A stretch of 64,000 bases of DNA from NCBI GenBank assembly GCA_013127575.1, contig CP053418.1, positions 248,001 to 312,000 of the forward strand. The letters run 5' to 3'. This document shows, in pieces, positions 29,759 through 38,870 of this stretch; positions within the stretch are counted from its first letter, which is position 1, and the number at the start of each line of letters is the position of its first letter. A program made the translations under genes and the position numbers. Below the pieces are notes generated by a model, which saw nothing but the letters and a program-made list of their open reading frames with translations, ran no database searches and was not told the DNA's origin. Source of the DNA: Ramlibacter terrae (lineage in GTDB: Bacteria; Pseudomonadota; Gammaproteobacteria; Burkholderiales; Burkholderiaceae_C).

Positions 29759-30025
29759 GTGGACACTTCATCGCTCATCGACCTCATGCAGTGGCCGGCG
29801 ATGCTCGCCAGCGTGCTGGCGGCCTGGCTGGTCGCTTCCAAGCAGGCCCACCGCCGCAACATGGGCTTCTGGGTCTTCATCCTCAGCAACGTGCTCTGGA
29901 CCGTCTGGGGCGTAAGCACCAATGCCTATGCGCTGATCGTGCTGCAGGTCACGCTCGCCCTGATGAACATCCGGGGGCTGCGCAAGACGAAGCAGCTCGA
30001 AGAGCAGGGCAAGGATTCCGACTGA
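29759..30025 (+). CDS. Small membrane protein
   Basis: An intact 88-residue frame from GTG 29759. There are about three hydrophobic segments (LMQWPAMLASVLAAWLVAS, FWVFILSNVLWTVWGV, YALIVLQVTLALMNIRGL) and a charged C-terminus KTKQLEEQGKDSD. The WxVWG and MNIRGLRK segments resemble small SemiSWEET/lipid-A-biosynthesis-N-terminal type membrane proteins, but the family is not certain. Confidence 0.65.
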   Translation: MDTSSLIDLMQWPAMLASVLAAWLVASKQAHRRNMGFWVFILSNVLWTVWGVSTNAYALIVLQVTLALMNIRGLRKTKQLEEQGKDSD

Positions 30026-30166
30026 CCGGTCCTCCGGCCTGCCCGTTTGTTTCGCGCAGGTAACGGCCGCCGAAACATTGCGATGGAAAACGAAACCTGC
30101 GCGTGATGCTTGCGCGGCCGGCGCGCCGCACCATGCAGTCCTGTTCGATATCGCAAGGAGCGACAC

Positions 30167-30634
30167 ATGAAGAACTGGATTCGCAGGACCCTGCTGGGCG
30201 TGGCCGGCGCCTCCATCCTGCTGGGCGGGCTCACCGCCTGCGGCCATTCGCGCGAGCACCGCGGCTGGGGCGCCAGCGTGGAGGAGCAGGCCCGCCAGCG
30301 CGACAAGGTGGTCGAGCGCGTGGCCCGCAAGATGGAGCTGAACGAAGCGCAGAAGGAGAAGCTGCGCGCGCTGGCCGACACGCTGCAGGCGCAGCGCGCG
30401 GCGCTGGCGGCGCAGGGCGATCCGCGCGCGCAGGTGCGCTCGCTGGTGGCCGGCGACAAGTTCGACCGCGCCCAGGCGCTGGCCCCGGCGCGCACCACCG
30501 CCGGCGCCATCGAGTCGCGCAGCCCCGCGGTGGTGGCCGCCCCGGGCGATTTCTACGACAGCCTCGATGCGCGCCAGCAGGCGATGGTGCGCGAGCGCAT
30601 GCAGGGCCACCGCGGCTGGTGGCATCGCGGCTAG
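30167..30634 (+). CDS. Spy/CpxP-like periplasmic protein, putative lipoprotein
   Basis: An intact 155-residue frame with ribosome-binding site AAGGAG. A lipobox-like LLGGLTAC follows the signal (WIRRTLLGVAGAS). The mature part is helical and charged, with the LTxxQ-like stretch MELNEAQKEKLRALADTLQAQRAAL and a second LDARQQAMVRERM, ending HRGWWHRG. Such proteins act as envelope-stress chaperones that bind misfolded proteins or metal and often feed back on a two-component system. Here a response regulator and kinase follow directly. Confidence 0.8.
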   Translation: MKNWIRRTLLGVAGASILLGGLTACGHSREHRGWGASVEEQARQRDKVVERVARKMELNEAQKEKLRALADTLQAQRAALAAQGDPRAQVRSLVAGDKFDRAQALAPARTTAGAIESRSPAVVAAPGDFYDSLDARQQAMVRERMQGHRGWWHRG

Positions 30635-30642
30635 GGCGCGCC

Positions 30643-30918
30643 ATGCCCGCCGAACTGGCCAGTGCGGTGCGCAGCCTGGCACCCGTGCTGGGCGCCGCAG
30701 GCGATGCCGGGGTGGAACTGCTCGCGCTGGTGTGGGGCCCGCGCTTCGACCGCGCGCACGGGCTGGCGCTCGCCGCGCAGCTGCCGTCCGCACCCGCGGC
30801 GGCGCTGCACGCGGCGGCCGACCGCTTCGATCGCCTGCACCGGGGCCAGCAGCAGCGGCTGCGCCGGCTGCTGTGCGCCACAATCGCGCATGCCCCGCAT
30901 CCTGCTGATCGACGATGA
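30643..30918 (+). CDS. Small hypothetical protein between Spy-like and response-regulator genes
   Basis: A 91-residue frame starting 8 bases after the Spy-like stop (MPAELASAVRSLAPVLGAAGD). It overlaps the response-regulator start by 28 bases. Rich in Ala and Leu, with a central LLALVWGPRFDRAHGLALAAQ. No family recognised. The tight spacing suggests translation within the operon. Confidence 0.5.
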   Translation: MPAELASAVRSLAPVLGAAGDAGVELLALVWGPRFDRAHGLALAAQLPSAPAAALHAAADRFDRLHRGQQQRLRRLLCATIAHAPHPADRR

Positions 30919-31577
30919 CCAGGCGCTGGGTGAGCCGTTCGCGGCCTACTTCGCGCGCTTCGGTTTCGAGCTCACGCAGGCGCTGCGCCCCAGCGAGGGC
31001 CTGGCGCTGCTGCGCCGGGGCGGCTTCGACGCGGCCATCCTCGACGTGATGCTGCCGGAGCAGGACGGCTTTTCGCTGTGCCGCGCGATCCGGCGCGACA
31101 GCGACCTGCCGCTGGTGATGCTCACGGCGCGCGGCGACGTGATGGACCGCGTGGTGGGCCTCGAACTCGGCGCCGACGACTACCTGCCCAAGCCCTTCGA
31201 GCCGCGCGAACTGGTGGCGCGTTTGCAGACGGTGCTGCGGCGCCGTGCGCCCGCCGGCAACGACAGCCGCATGCGCTTCGAAGGCCGGCGATCGATCCGG
31301 TCACGCGCTCGGTGCAGCGGCAAGGGCAGGAGGTGGAGCTCACCAGCACCGAGTTCGACCTGCTCCTGCTGCTGGCGCGCGAGCCGGGCAAGGTCTTCAG
31401 CCGCGACGACCTGCTCAACCAGCTGCGCGGCCACGACGCGGAGCTGTATTCGCGCGCCATCGACATCTGGTGAGCCGGCTGCGCCGCAAGCTCGAACCGC
31501 TGGTGGCCATCAAGACGCTGCGCAACGCCGGCTACGCGCTCGCCTTGCGGGCCGAGGGCAGCGGCTCCCATGCGTGA
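30891..31577 (+). CDS. OmpR-family response regulator
   Basis: About 229 residues. The receiver domain has the acidic pair in LLIDDDQAL, phosphoacceptor Asp in AILDVMLPEQDGF, Thr in VMLTARGD and Lys in DDYLPKPFEP. A winged-helix DNA-binding domain follows (VELTSTEFDLLLLLAREPGKVFSRDDLLNQLRG, then IDILVSRLRRKLEP, then TLRNAGYALAL). Breaks near 31290 (T lost) and 31470 (C lost) are both at CCTGG. The stop overlaps the kinase start by 8 bases. Confidence 0.9.
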
Positions 31578-32865
31578 AGCGCGCTGGCCGCGGCGCGCGC
31601 ACCGCCGCTGGCGCCACTCGCTGCGGGCGCGGCTGGTCACGTTGTTCGTGCTGCTCGCGGTCGTGATCACCGCGGTGTTCCTCACCGGCATGCAAAGCGC
31701 GCTGGGCGCCGGCTGGCGCGACGCGGTGCGGCCGCTGCTGGCGGACTATGTCGACCGGCTGGTGGCGGAGATCGGGTCGCCGCCCAGCGTCGCGCGCGCC
31801 GAAGCGCTGGCGCGCCGGCTGCCGGTGACCGTGGCGATCGCGGGCCCGGCGGTCAACTGGCGCAGCCACCCGGAACTGGAGGATGGCGAGCGGCGCTGGG
31901 CCGATCGCGACGCCGCGCTGCTGTCGCGCGCCACGGCCGACGGCCACCGCATCACCTTGGGCCTGAGCGTGCGTCCCTGGCACGACCGGCCGCGCCGCGT
32001 CGGCTGGATCACGCTCGGCATCGTGCTGGTGTTCACCGCCGCCGCCTATGCCGCCGTGCGCCGCCTGCTGCGGCCCCTCGACGACATCCGGGCTGGCGCC
32101 AAGCGCTTCGGCAGCGGCACGTTCGCGCCCGCCATTCCCGTGCGACGGCGCGACGAGCTCGGCGACTGGCCGAGGAGATCAACGTGATGGCCGCCAGCCT
32201 GCACCAGATGCTGGAAGGCAAGCGCACGCTGCTGCTGGCCATGAGCCACGAGCTGCGCAGCCCCATCGCGCGCGCGCCTGAACGCGGAACTGCTGCCGGA
32301 AGACGGCGAGGCCGGCGTGCGCCGCGCGGCGCTGCTGCGCGACGTGCAGGAAATGGCGGAGCTCGTGACCGACCTGCTGGAAAGCGAGCGCCGGGCGAGG
32401 GCCACGCGGCCCTGCACCGGGAGCCCACCGACCTCGGCGCGCTCGTGCGCGAGCTCGCGCAGGATGGCGATGTCGACGTGCGCGTGGCGCCCGGTTTGGA
32501 GCCGATCGCGGTGGACCGCACGCGCATCCGCCTGCTGGTGCGCAACCTCCTGGACAACGCGCGCCGGCATGGCGCCGGCGGGCCGGTGCCGGTGCTGGCG
32601 GTGGACAACGAAGCCGGCACCGGCGCGCTGATCCTGTCGGTGCGTGATTTCGGTCCCGGCGTCGAGCTGTCCACCTTGTCGAACCTGGGGCGAGCCGTTC
32701 TATCGCACGGACGCCGCGCGGCAGCGTTCCACCGGCGGCGTGGGGCTGGGCCTGCACCTGTGCCGGCTGGTGGCGCAGGCGCACGGCGGGCGGCTGGAGA
32801 TCCGCAACGCGGAGCCGGGGCTGGAGGTGCGCGTGCTGCTGCCGCGCCCCGCGCCTGCGCGCTAG
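31570..32865 (+). CDS. Sensor histidine kinase
   Basis: About 432 residues. A first membrane segment (LVTLFVLLAVVITAVFL), a periplasmic domain of ~110 residues, a second segment (VGWITLGIVLVFTAAAYAAV), HAMP, HisKA with H-box LAMSHELRSPIAR, and an HATPase with N-box RNLLDNARRHG, G1 VRDFGPGV, F-box GEPFYRTD and G2 GGVGLGLHLCRLVAQAHGG. Breaks: 32173 and 32398 (CCTGG losses), ~32274 (GC-repeat contraction) and ~32690 (an extra G after CCTGG). The cognate regulator overlaps upstream. With the Spy-like gene it resembles a CpxAR/RstAB-type envelope-stress system. Confidence 0.88.
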
Positions 32866-33170
32866 AAGCGGATCTTGCCGCGCACGATGTCCCACCAGAG
32901 CCGCCAGTCGCCCGGGAAGCTGAAGCCCGGGTACTTGAAGGTGGCGGGCTTGTTGCGTTCGAAGAAGAAGTGGCCGACCCGGGCGAATGCGTAGCCCTGC
33001 ACCACCGCCACGGCAAGCAGCCACCAGGCCTGCGTGACCACCGCCGCCACGATCAGCGCGATGGCGATGCTGGTGCCGGTGAAGTGCAGCCGCCGCGACG
33101 TGCGGTTGCTGTGTTCGCTCAGGTAGAACGGATAGAACTCGCCGAAGGTCCGGAACCGGGTGTCGCTCAT
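32862..33170 (-). CDS. Mpo1-like/DUF962 membrane protein
   Basis: An intact frame of 102 residues from ATG 33170 (AGGAGC upstream). FGEFYPFYLSEHSNRTSRRLHFTGTSIAI and FFFERNKPATFKYPGFSFPGDWRLWWDI are the two conserved blocks of DUF962, flanking two hydrophobic helices (IALIVAAVVTQAWWLLAVAVV). The yeast relative Mpo1 is a dioxygenase in fatty-acid alpha-oxidation, using His residues conserved here (SEH, LHF). It overlaps the kinase stop by 4 bases, convergent. Confidence 0.85.
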   Translation of the reverse strand: MSDTRFRTFGEFYPFYLSEHSNRTSRRLHFTGTSIAIALIVAAVVTQAWWLLAVAVVQGYAFARVGHFFFERNKPATFKYPGFSFPGDWRLWWDIVRGKIRF

Positions 33171-33192
33171 CGCTCGCTCCTGCAAAAGCGGC

Positions 33193-33761
33193 TCAGCGCG
33201 CGCAGCGCGCCTTGTAGTTGTCTTCGAAGCGCGCGAGCTCGGCGCGCTCGCCGTCGGTCAGGCCCGGCCGGTTGCGCTTGGTGACCAGGATGCGCTTGGA
33301 TTCGTCGCACTGCTGCTGGTGCAGCGCGGCGCGCTCCTGCTCGGCGGCCTGCATCTGGCGCTCGGCCACCTGTTGCTGGCGCTGCGCGCCGGCGTCGCGC
33401 GAGAGCTGCGTGCGGGCATCGTTCTCGTTCTCGCCGCACTCGGCACGGTAGTCCCGCCGCATCGTGGCGACGGTCTCGTACTTGAGGCCGCGCGCGGCCG
33501 CCGTGCGCAGGGCGTCGTTGAGCGACGCGCAGCGCGGGCTCATGTACTGCAGGTGGCGCGGGGCTTCGCCCACGCCGGGGATCGGCCGGCTCGGCGGCGT
33601 GCCCGCGTTCGGCGTGGCGCCATACACCAGCTGCCCGCTGCAGGGCCGGTCCGAAAAGTACATGCTGCCGCCCGCCGTGCGGCACTGGAAGCGCGCGGGG
33701 TCTGGGCCGCGGCCGTTGCCGCCAGCAGCAGCGCCGCCGACAGGCCGATGAGGGTTCTCAC
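33193..33761 (-). CDS. DUF4124-like secreted protein
   Basis: About 189 residues. GTG start at 33761, signal peptide TLIGLSAALLLAATAAAQ, then a DUF4124-like FQCRTAGGSMYFSDRPC, a linker and a charged Gln/Arg/Glu coiled coil (RQMQAAEQERAALHQQQCDE), ending GERAELARFEDNYKARCAR. Cysteines are few and paired. One base is missing in the GC repeat near 33695. Common in Burkholderiales, function unknown. Confidence 0.75.
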
Positions 33762-33842
33762 AATCTCTCTCCCCGGTGCCGGGATGCTATCAGCGCCCCG
33801 CGCCCGCGCCCGCGTCCGTTGCGGCACCGGCACAATCGGCGC

Positions 33843-34748
33843 ATGACCGAGCGCCTCGACCTCGTCACCCTGCGCGTCGTCGTCGCGGTCGCCGAATCGG
33901 GCTCGATCAGCGCCGGCAGCGAAAGGCTGCAGCTCGCCGTGGCCGCGGCCAGCGCGCGCATCTCGGCGCTCGAAACGGCGCTGGGCGTGCGGATCTTCGA
34001 GCGTTCGCCGCGCGGCGTGGAACTGACACCCGCGGGCCGCATGCTGGTGCAGCGCGGCGGCGAACTGCTGGGCGGCGCCGACCAGCTGGCCGCCGACCTG
34101 CGGGACTGGGGCGCCGGCCTGGCGGGCCACGTGCGCATGCTGGCGAATGCATCGGCCCTGCTGCAGAGGCTGCCCGAGCGGCTCGAGGCGTTCATGCGGG
34201 CGCATCCGCGCATCCACGTCGAAGTCGAGGAGCGCATGAGCCCCGAGATCCCGGTCGCCCTGCTGGAAGGCCGCGCCGACATCGGCGTGGTCGATGCGGC
34301 CATGCCGACGCGCGGCCTCGACTTCCTGCCGTTCTTCCGGGACGAACTGGTGCTGGTGGTACCGGCCGCGCACCCCTTGGCCGGCGCGGGCGAAGTGCGC
34401 CTGCCGCAGTTCGCCGGCGAGAACTTCGTGGTGCTGGCGGGGCCGACCGCCGTCTCCACGCGGCTGTTCAATGCCGCGGCCGCGCTCGGCCGGCCGCTGA
34501 AGATCCGCACGCAGATGCGCAGCTTCGACGCGGCCTGCCGCATGGTGGCGGCGGGCATCGGCGTGGCCGTGCTGCCCGGGAGGGCCATCGAGCCCCAGCT
34601 GGCCCACCTGCCGCTGCGGGCGGTGCCGCTCGCCGAAGACTGGGCGCAGCGCACCCACTTCCCGGTGCTGCGCACCGGTGAAGACGCGCCGGCCGCCGCG
34701 CGGACGCTGGTCGAAGCGCTGCGCGCAGCGGCGGGTGGATCAGGGTAA
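33843..34748 (+). CDS. LysR-family transcriptional regulator
   Basis: Intact, 301 residues. HTH region LRVVVAVAESGSISAGSERLQLAVAAASARISALETALGVRIFERS. Effector domain with LLEGRADIGVVDAAMPTRGLDFLPFF and CRMVAAGIGVAVLPGRAIEPQL. It precedes the enolase-superfamily/Bug/AMDase/dehydrogenase operon in the same direction with an 82-base gap containing the GGGTAAACCC palindrome, which its stop codon overlaps. It is the probable regulator of that operon. Confidence 0.9.
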   Translation: MTERLDLVTLRVVVAVAESGSISAGSERLQLAVAAASARISALETALGVRIFERSPRGVELTPAGRMLVQRGGELLGGADQLAADLRDWGAGLAGHVRMLANASALLQRLPERLEAFMRAHPRIHVEVEERMSPEIPVALLEGRADIGVVDAAMPTRGLDFLPFFRDELVLVVPAAHPLAGAGEVRLPQFAGENFVVLAGPTAVSTRLFNAAAALGRPLKIRTQMRSFDAACRMVAAGIGVAVLPGRAIEPQLAHLPLRAVPLAEDWAQRTHFPVLRTGEDAPAAARTLVEALRAAAGGSG

Positions 34749-34752
34749 ACCC
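34743..34752. promoter_or_regulatory. Palindrome GGGTAAACCC between LysR and catabolic operon
   Basis: A perfect inverted repeat GGGT-AA-ACCC covers the LysR stop codon and lies 78 bases before the enolase-superfamily gene. It shares its core with the site at 27106. Possible operator for a dimeric regulator of the downstream operon. Confidence 0.5.
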
Positions 34753-34830
34753 GGGATTTCGCCGCGCGCGAAAGCCGCCTTCGCTGGCGCCCGGTTGCGG
34801 GACCGCGCGGCGGTGGGCAGACTGGCCGGC

Positions 34831-35983
34831 ATGAAGATCGCATCCGTCCGCGCCACGCCGCTCAACCTGCCCGTCACGATGGGCCGGGCGCGCGTGCCAA
34901 GTCCACCTCCCTGTCGCTGTGCATGGTCGACGTCGAGCTCGACGACGGCCGCATCGGCACCGGCATGACCGCCATCACCGAGGAAGAGGTGGTGGCTTCC
35001 ATCGTCAACGACATCGCCGCCCACGCGCTGGTGGGCATGGACCCGCTGCGCCACGAGCAGGCCTGGGACAAGCTGTACTGGCTGCTGACGCCGCGCGGCC
35101 AGTCGGGCTACGCCAGCCATGCGATCGCCGCGATCGACCTGGCGCTGTGGGACCTCAAGGGCCAGATCCTCGGCCAGCCGGTGTGGCGCCTGATGGGCGG
35201 CGCGCGCGCGCAGGTGCCGGTGTACGCCACCTTCGGCTTCGCCTTCTTCGACCGCGACGAGCTGGCGGCGGCGGCGCAGTCGTGGGTCGAGCGCGGCTTC
35301 AAGCGGCTGAAGATGACGGTGGGCCACCACGGGCTGCAGCGGCGCGACGAGCCGCGCCCGCTGGCCGACGTGATCGCCGAAGACGTGAAGCGCATCGAGG
35401 CCGTGCGCACCGCCGTCGGCCCCGGCGTGCAGATCTTCATCGACGCCAACTGCAGCCTCGACTACTTCCATGCGCAGGCCCTCGCGCAGCGCATCGAGGA
35501 GTTCGACATCGCCTTCTTCGAGGAGCCGGTGTCGCAGAACGACATCCCCAACATGGTCAAGCTGCGCGGCAAGACGCGCATCCCGCTGGCGGCGGGGCAG
35601 AACGAAGGCCTCGCCAGCCGCTTCCGCGACATGCTGGTCGCGCAAGCCGTGGACGTGGTGCAGCCCAACGCGTGCATCAGCGGCGGCTACACCCAGTGCC
35701 TGCGCATCGCCGGCATGGCGGCCGCCTTCAACACGCAGTTCGCCAACGGCGGCGCCTGGCCGCACCACAACATGCACCTGCACGCCGGCCGGCCAACGGC
35801 TCGCTGGTGGAATACCACTCGGTGGCGGTCGAGGTCTGCAAGCAGGTTTTCGACGGGCTGCCCGAGCCGACGCAAGGCGTGCTGGCGCTGCCCGAGCAGC
35901 CGGGGCTGGGCTTCCGTCCCAACCGCGAGCGCGTGGCCGAACTCGCCAAGCGGCCCGGATCGCGCGGCGTCGGCAAGGCCTGA
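34831..35983 (+). CDS. Mandelate racemase/muconate lactonizing enzyme family protein
   Basis: Enolase superfamily, about 384 residues. Metal ligands D in FIDANC and E in AFFEEPV are clear; the third lies in LAAGQNEG, with Gln where Glu is usual and a Glu two residues on. The lysine motif reads RLKMTVG, so the second Lys of KxK is Thr. A His sits in GGAWPHHNMHLH. Breaks at 34895 (a base lost in GTGCCAAG) and 35791 (CCTGG, restoring AGLANGSLVEYH). Substrate unknown, probably an acid-sugar or hydroxy-acid dehydratase or racemase. First gene of a five-gene catabolic cluster. Confidence 0.85.
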
Positions 35984-36013
35984 GTTTCGAACAAGAATCC
36001 AAGGAGACATCCA

Positions 36014-36985
36014 GTGACCCCTTCCATCCTCCGCCGCGCGCTGCTGGCCGCCGGCCTCGCCGCCGCGCTGCCCCGGCGCATGCCCGGGCCGAGTACCCGG
36101 ACCGCCCGATCAAGCTGATGGTGGGCTACAGCGCCGGCGGCGGCGTCGATGCGCTGGCGCGCATGCTGTCGGCGCGGCTGCCCGCGGTGCTGGGGCAGCA
36201 GCAGGTGGTGGTGGAGAACCGCCCCGGCGCCACCGGCATGATCGCCGCCGACCGGTGGCCAAGGCGCCGGCCGACGGCTACACGCTGCTGCTCGGCGAAA
36301 GCGGCATGCTGATCGCCCCGCACCTGCAGGCCAAGGCGCTGCTCGATCCGCTGAAGGCCCCGGCGCCGGTGGCCAGCGCGTTCGTGGCGCCGCTGATGGT
36401 CGTCGCCAACAGCAGCGTGCCGGCAGCCAACCCGCAGCAGCTCGTCGAGTTGCTGAAGAAGAATCCGGGCAAGTACTCGTACGCGACCTCGGGCGTGGGC
36501 ACGGTGCACCACCCGGGCATGGAGATGCTGAAGGCGCGCACCGGCAGCTTCGTCGTGCACGTGCCCTACCGCGGCGCGGCGCAGATCATGCCGGACGTGA
36601 TGAGCGGCCGGTGCCGCTGGGCGTGGTGAGCGCCGCCGCCGGCATGGCGCAGGCGAAGGCGGGCAAGCTGCGCGCCGTCGGCCTGATGAGCGCGGCAAAG
36701 CTGGCCGGCGCCGAAGACGTGCCGTCGATCGCGAGCGCATTGCCCGGGTTCGACGTCGCGCCGCGCATCATGCTGCTGGCGCCCGCCGGCACGCCCGCGC
36801 CGGTGATCGAAAAGCTGAACGCCGCCGTGCGCACCGTGCTGGCCAGCGCCGACCTCGCGCAGGCCGCCGCGGCGCAGGGCGCCATCCCGTCGTACCTGCC
36901 GCCCGCGCAACTGGCGCGCGAGATGCAGCGCGAGTACGCCGACTGGGGCAAGCTGATCCAGGCGCAGAAGATCACGGCGGACTGA
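36014..36985 (+). CDS. Tripartite tricarboxylate transporter substrate-binding protein (Bug family)
   Basis: About 325 residues from GTG 36014 (ribosome-binding site AAGGAGA). Signal peptide ILRRALLAAGLAAALPLAHA; then EYPDRPIKLMVGYSAGGGVDALAR, VVVENRPGATGMIAAD, APADGYTLLLGESG, GKYSYATSGVGTVHHPGMEML and VPYRGAAQIMPDVMSG. Three CCWGG losses (36069, 36253, 36610) restore the frame. It lies between the enolase-superfamily gene and the AMDase-like gene and probably binds the carboxylate they degrade. Confidence 0.88.
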
Positions 36986-36986
36986 G

Positions 36987-37703
36987 ATGGCATCCACTCC
37001 CTGCATCGGCCTCGTGGTGCCGCCCGCCCACGGCGAGGTGCCGCAGGACGCGGCGGCGCTGTACGGCGACCGCTTCCGCTTCATCGCGCGCGGCCTCGGC
37101 ATCGGCGGTGTGTCGCCGGAAGGTTTCGCACCAGTCGTCGACGACATCGTCGGCCGCGCCGTGGAGCTGCGCCGCGCCGGCGCCGAGGTGGTGTCGATGA
37201 TGGGCACCTCGATCAGCTTCTACCGCGGCCCCGAATTCACCGAGTCGCTGCGCCGCGCGATGGAGGAGGCCACCGGCGTCCCCTGCACGACCATGAGCCA
37301 CGCCATCGTGCGCGCGCTGCAGGCGCTGGGCGTGCGCCGCGTCGCGGTGGCCACGTCGTACATCGATGAACTGAACGACAAGCTCGTGGCCTACCTCGCG
37401 CATGCGGGCTTCGCGGTGACGGCGATCGAAGGCATGTCCATCACGGGCGTGAAGGAAGTCGGCGAGGTCGGCACCGAGGCGCTGGTGGCGCTGGCGAAGA
37501 AGGTCCATGCCCAGGACCCGTCCGCCGAGGGCATCTTCATCTCCTGCGGCGGCCTGCTCACGCTGGACGCGATCCGGCGGCTGGAAGACGAACTGGGCCT
37601 GCCCGTGACGGCGAGTTCGCCGGCGGGGTTCTGGGACGTCGTGCGGCTCGGCGGCTGGGACGCCGGCAGCGGCGGCTTCGGACGGCTGTTCGCGCCGTCG
37701 TGA
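36987..37703 (+). CDS. Arylmalonate decarboxylase-like Asp/Glu racemase-family enzyme
   Basis: Intact, 238 residues. Strong resemblance to Bordetella arylmalonate decarboxylase: IGLVVPPAHGEVPQDAAALYGD, MGTSISFYRG (oxyanion-hole dioxyanion site), TGVPCTTMSHAIVRALQALGVRRVAVAT and the catalytic Cys in ISCGGLLTLDAI, then SSPAGFWDVVRL. That family decarboxylates 2-aryl or 2-alkenyl malonates without cofactor. It keeps only the C-terminal Cys, as AMDase does, in contrast to two-Cys racemases. It starts 1 base after the Bug gene stop and overlaps the dehydrogenase start, so it is part of one operon. Confidence 0.85.
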   Translation: MASTPCIGLVVPPAHGEVPQDAAALYGDRFRFIARGLGIGGVSPEGFAPVVDDIVGRAVELRRAGAEVVSMMGTSISFYRGPEFTESLRRAMEEATGVPCTTMSHAIVRALQALGVRRVAVATSYIDELNDKLVAYLAHAGFAVTAIEGMSITGVKEVGEVGTEALVALAKKVHAQDPSAEGIFISCGGLLTLDAIRRLEDELGLPVTASSPAGFWDVVRLGGWDAGSGGFGRLFAPS

Positions 37704-38870
37704 GCCTCCGGGACCGCTTCCTCTGCCTGCACGACTTCGAGGCCGCCGCGCGCGACCGGTTGCCGCGCGGGCTGTATGGCTTCGCGGCGGGCGGGTCGGC
37801 CGACGGCTGGTCGGCGGCCAACAACCGCGCTGCGTTCGACCGCTGGGTGTTCGTGCCGCGCACGCTCGCCACCGCGCCCACGCGGCGGCAGGACGTCGCG
37901 CTCTTCGGCCAGCAGTTCACCTCGCCCTGCGGCATCGCGCCGCTGGGCGTGAGCGCCATGTTCCGCTTCGACGCCGACGTGGCCATGGCCCGCGCCGCCG
38001 CGCTGGCCGGCGTGCCCTTCATCCTGAGCGGCGCTTCGCTCACGCCGCTGGAGCGCGTGCTGGAGGCGAACCCGCAGGCGTGGTTCCAGGCCTATGTGGA
38101 CAGTGACCGCGCGCGCCTGGACCGCCTGCTGGCGCGGCTGCGGCGATCGCGCTGCCGGTGCTGGTGCTGACCGTGGACACGCCCGTGGCGCCGAGCCGCG
38201 AGCTGAGCCTGCGCCACGGCTTCTCGATTCCGGTGCGCCCCGGTCCGCGGCTCGTCGCCAACGCGCTGCTGCATCCGCGCTGGCTGCTGGGCACGGCCGC
38301 GCGCACGCTGCTGGCCAACGGCATTCCGCGCATGGAGAACCAGGACGCGGGTCCGCTGAACCGGATCACCGAGGGGATGGCCGGGCCGGCGCATCCGCCG
38401 CTCGGCTGGGACGACGTGCGCCACATCCGGGCGCAGTGGGACCGCGCGCTGGTCATCAAGGGCGTGGTGCATGCGGAGGACGCTGCCCGCTACCGCGCGC
38501 TGGGCGCCGATGGCCTGATCGTGTCGAACCACGGTGGCCGGCAGCTCGATGGGACGATCGCGCCGCTGGACGCGCTGCCGTCCGTGCGCGCTGCGGTGCC
38601 CGACCGGCCCGTGATGCTCGACGGCGGCATCCGGCGCGGAACGGACGTGGCGAAAGCGCTGGCCCGGGCGCGGCCTGCACGTTCACCGGCCGCCCCATGC
38701 TGTTCGCCGTGGCGGCCGCGGGCGAGGCGGGCGTGCAGCACGCGCTGGCGCTGCTGCGCGCGGAAGTCGATCGCACGCTGGCGCTGGCGGGCGTCGAGTC
38801 GGTGGGCGGCTTCAGCGCGGCGCCGGTGCTGCGAAGAACGCAAGCTTGCGTGCACGCGGCAAGCTCTTGA
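37700..38870 (+). CDS. FMN-dependent alpha-hydroxyacid dehydrogenase
   Basis: About 390 residues of the lactate/mandelate dehydrogenase-glycolate oxidase family. Landmarks are DFEAAARDRLPRGLYGFAAGG, FTSPCGIAPLGVSAMF, WFQAYVDSDR, LVLTVDTPVAP, LVIKGVVHAEDAARYRALGADGLIVSNHGGRQLDG (catalytic His in SNHGGRQ), VMLDGGIRRGTDVAKALALGA and TFTGRPMLFAVAAAGE. Breaks near 38140 (CGGCTG, a G lost) and 38669 (CCTGG). GTG 37700 overlaps the AMDase-like stop. It oxidises a 2-hydroxy acid to a 2-oxo acid. The 3' end overlaps the GIY-YIG gene on the other strand by 59 bases. Confidence 0.87.
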
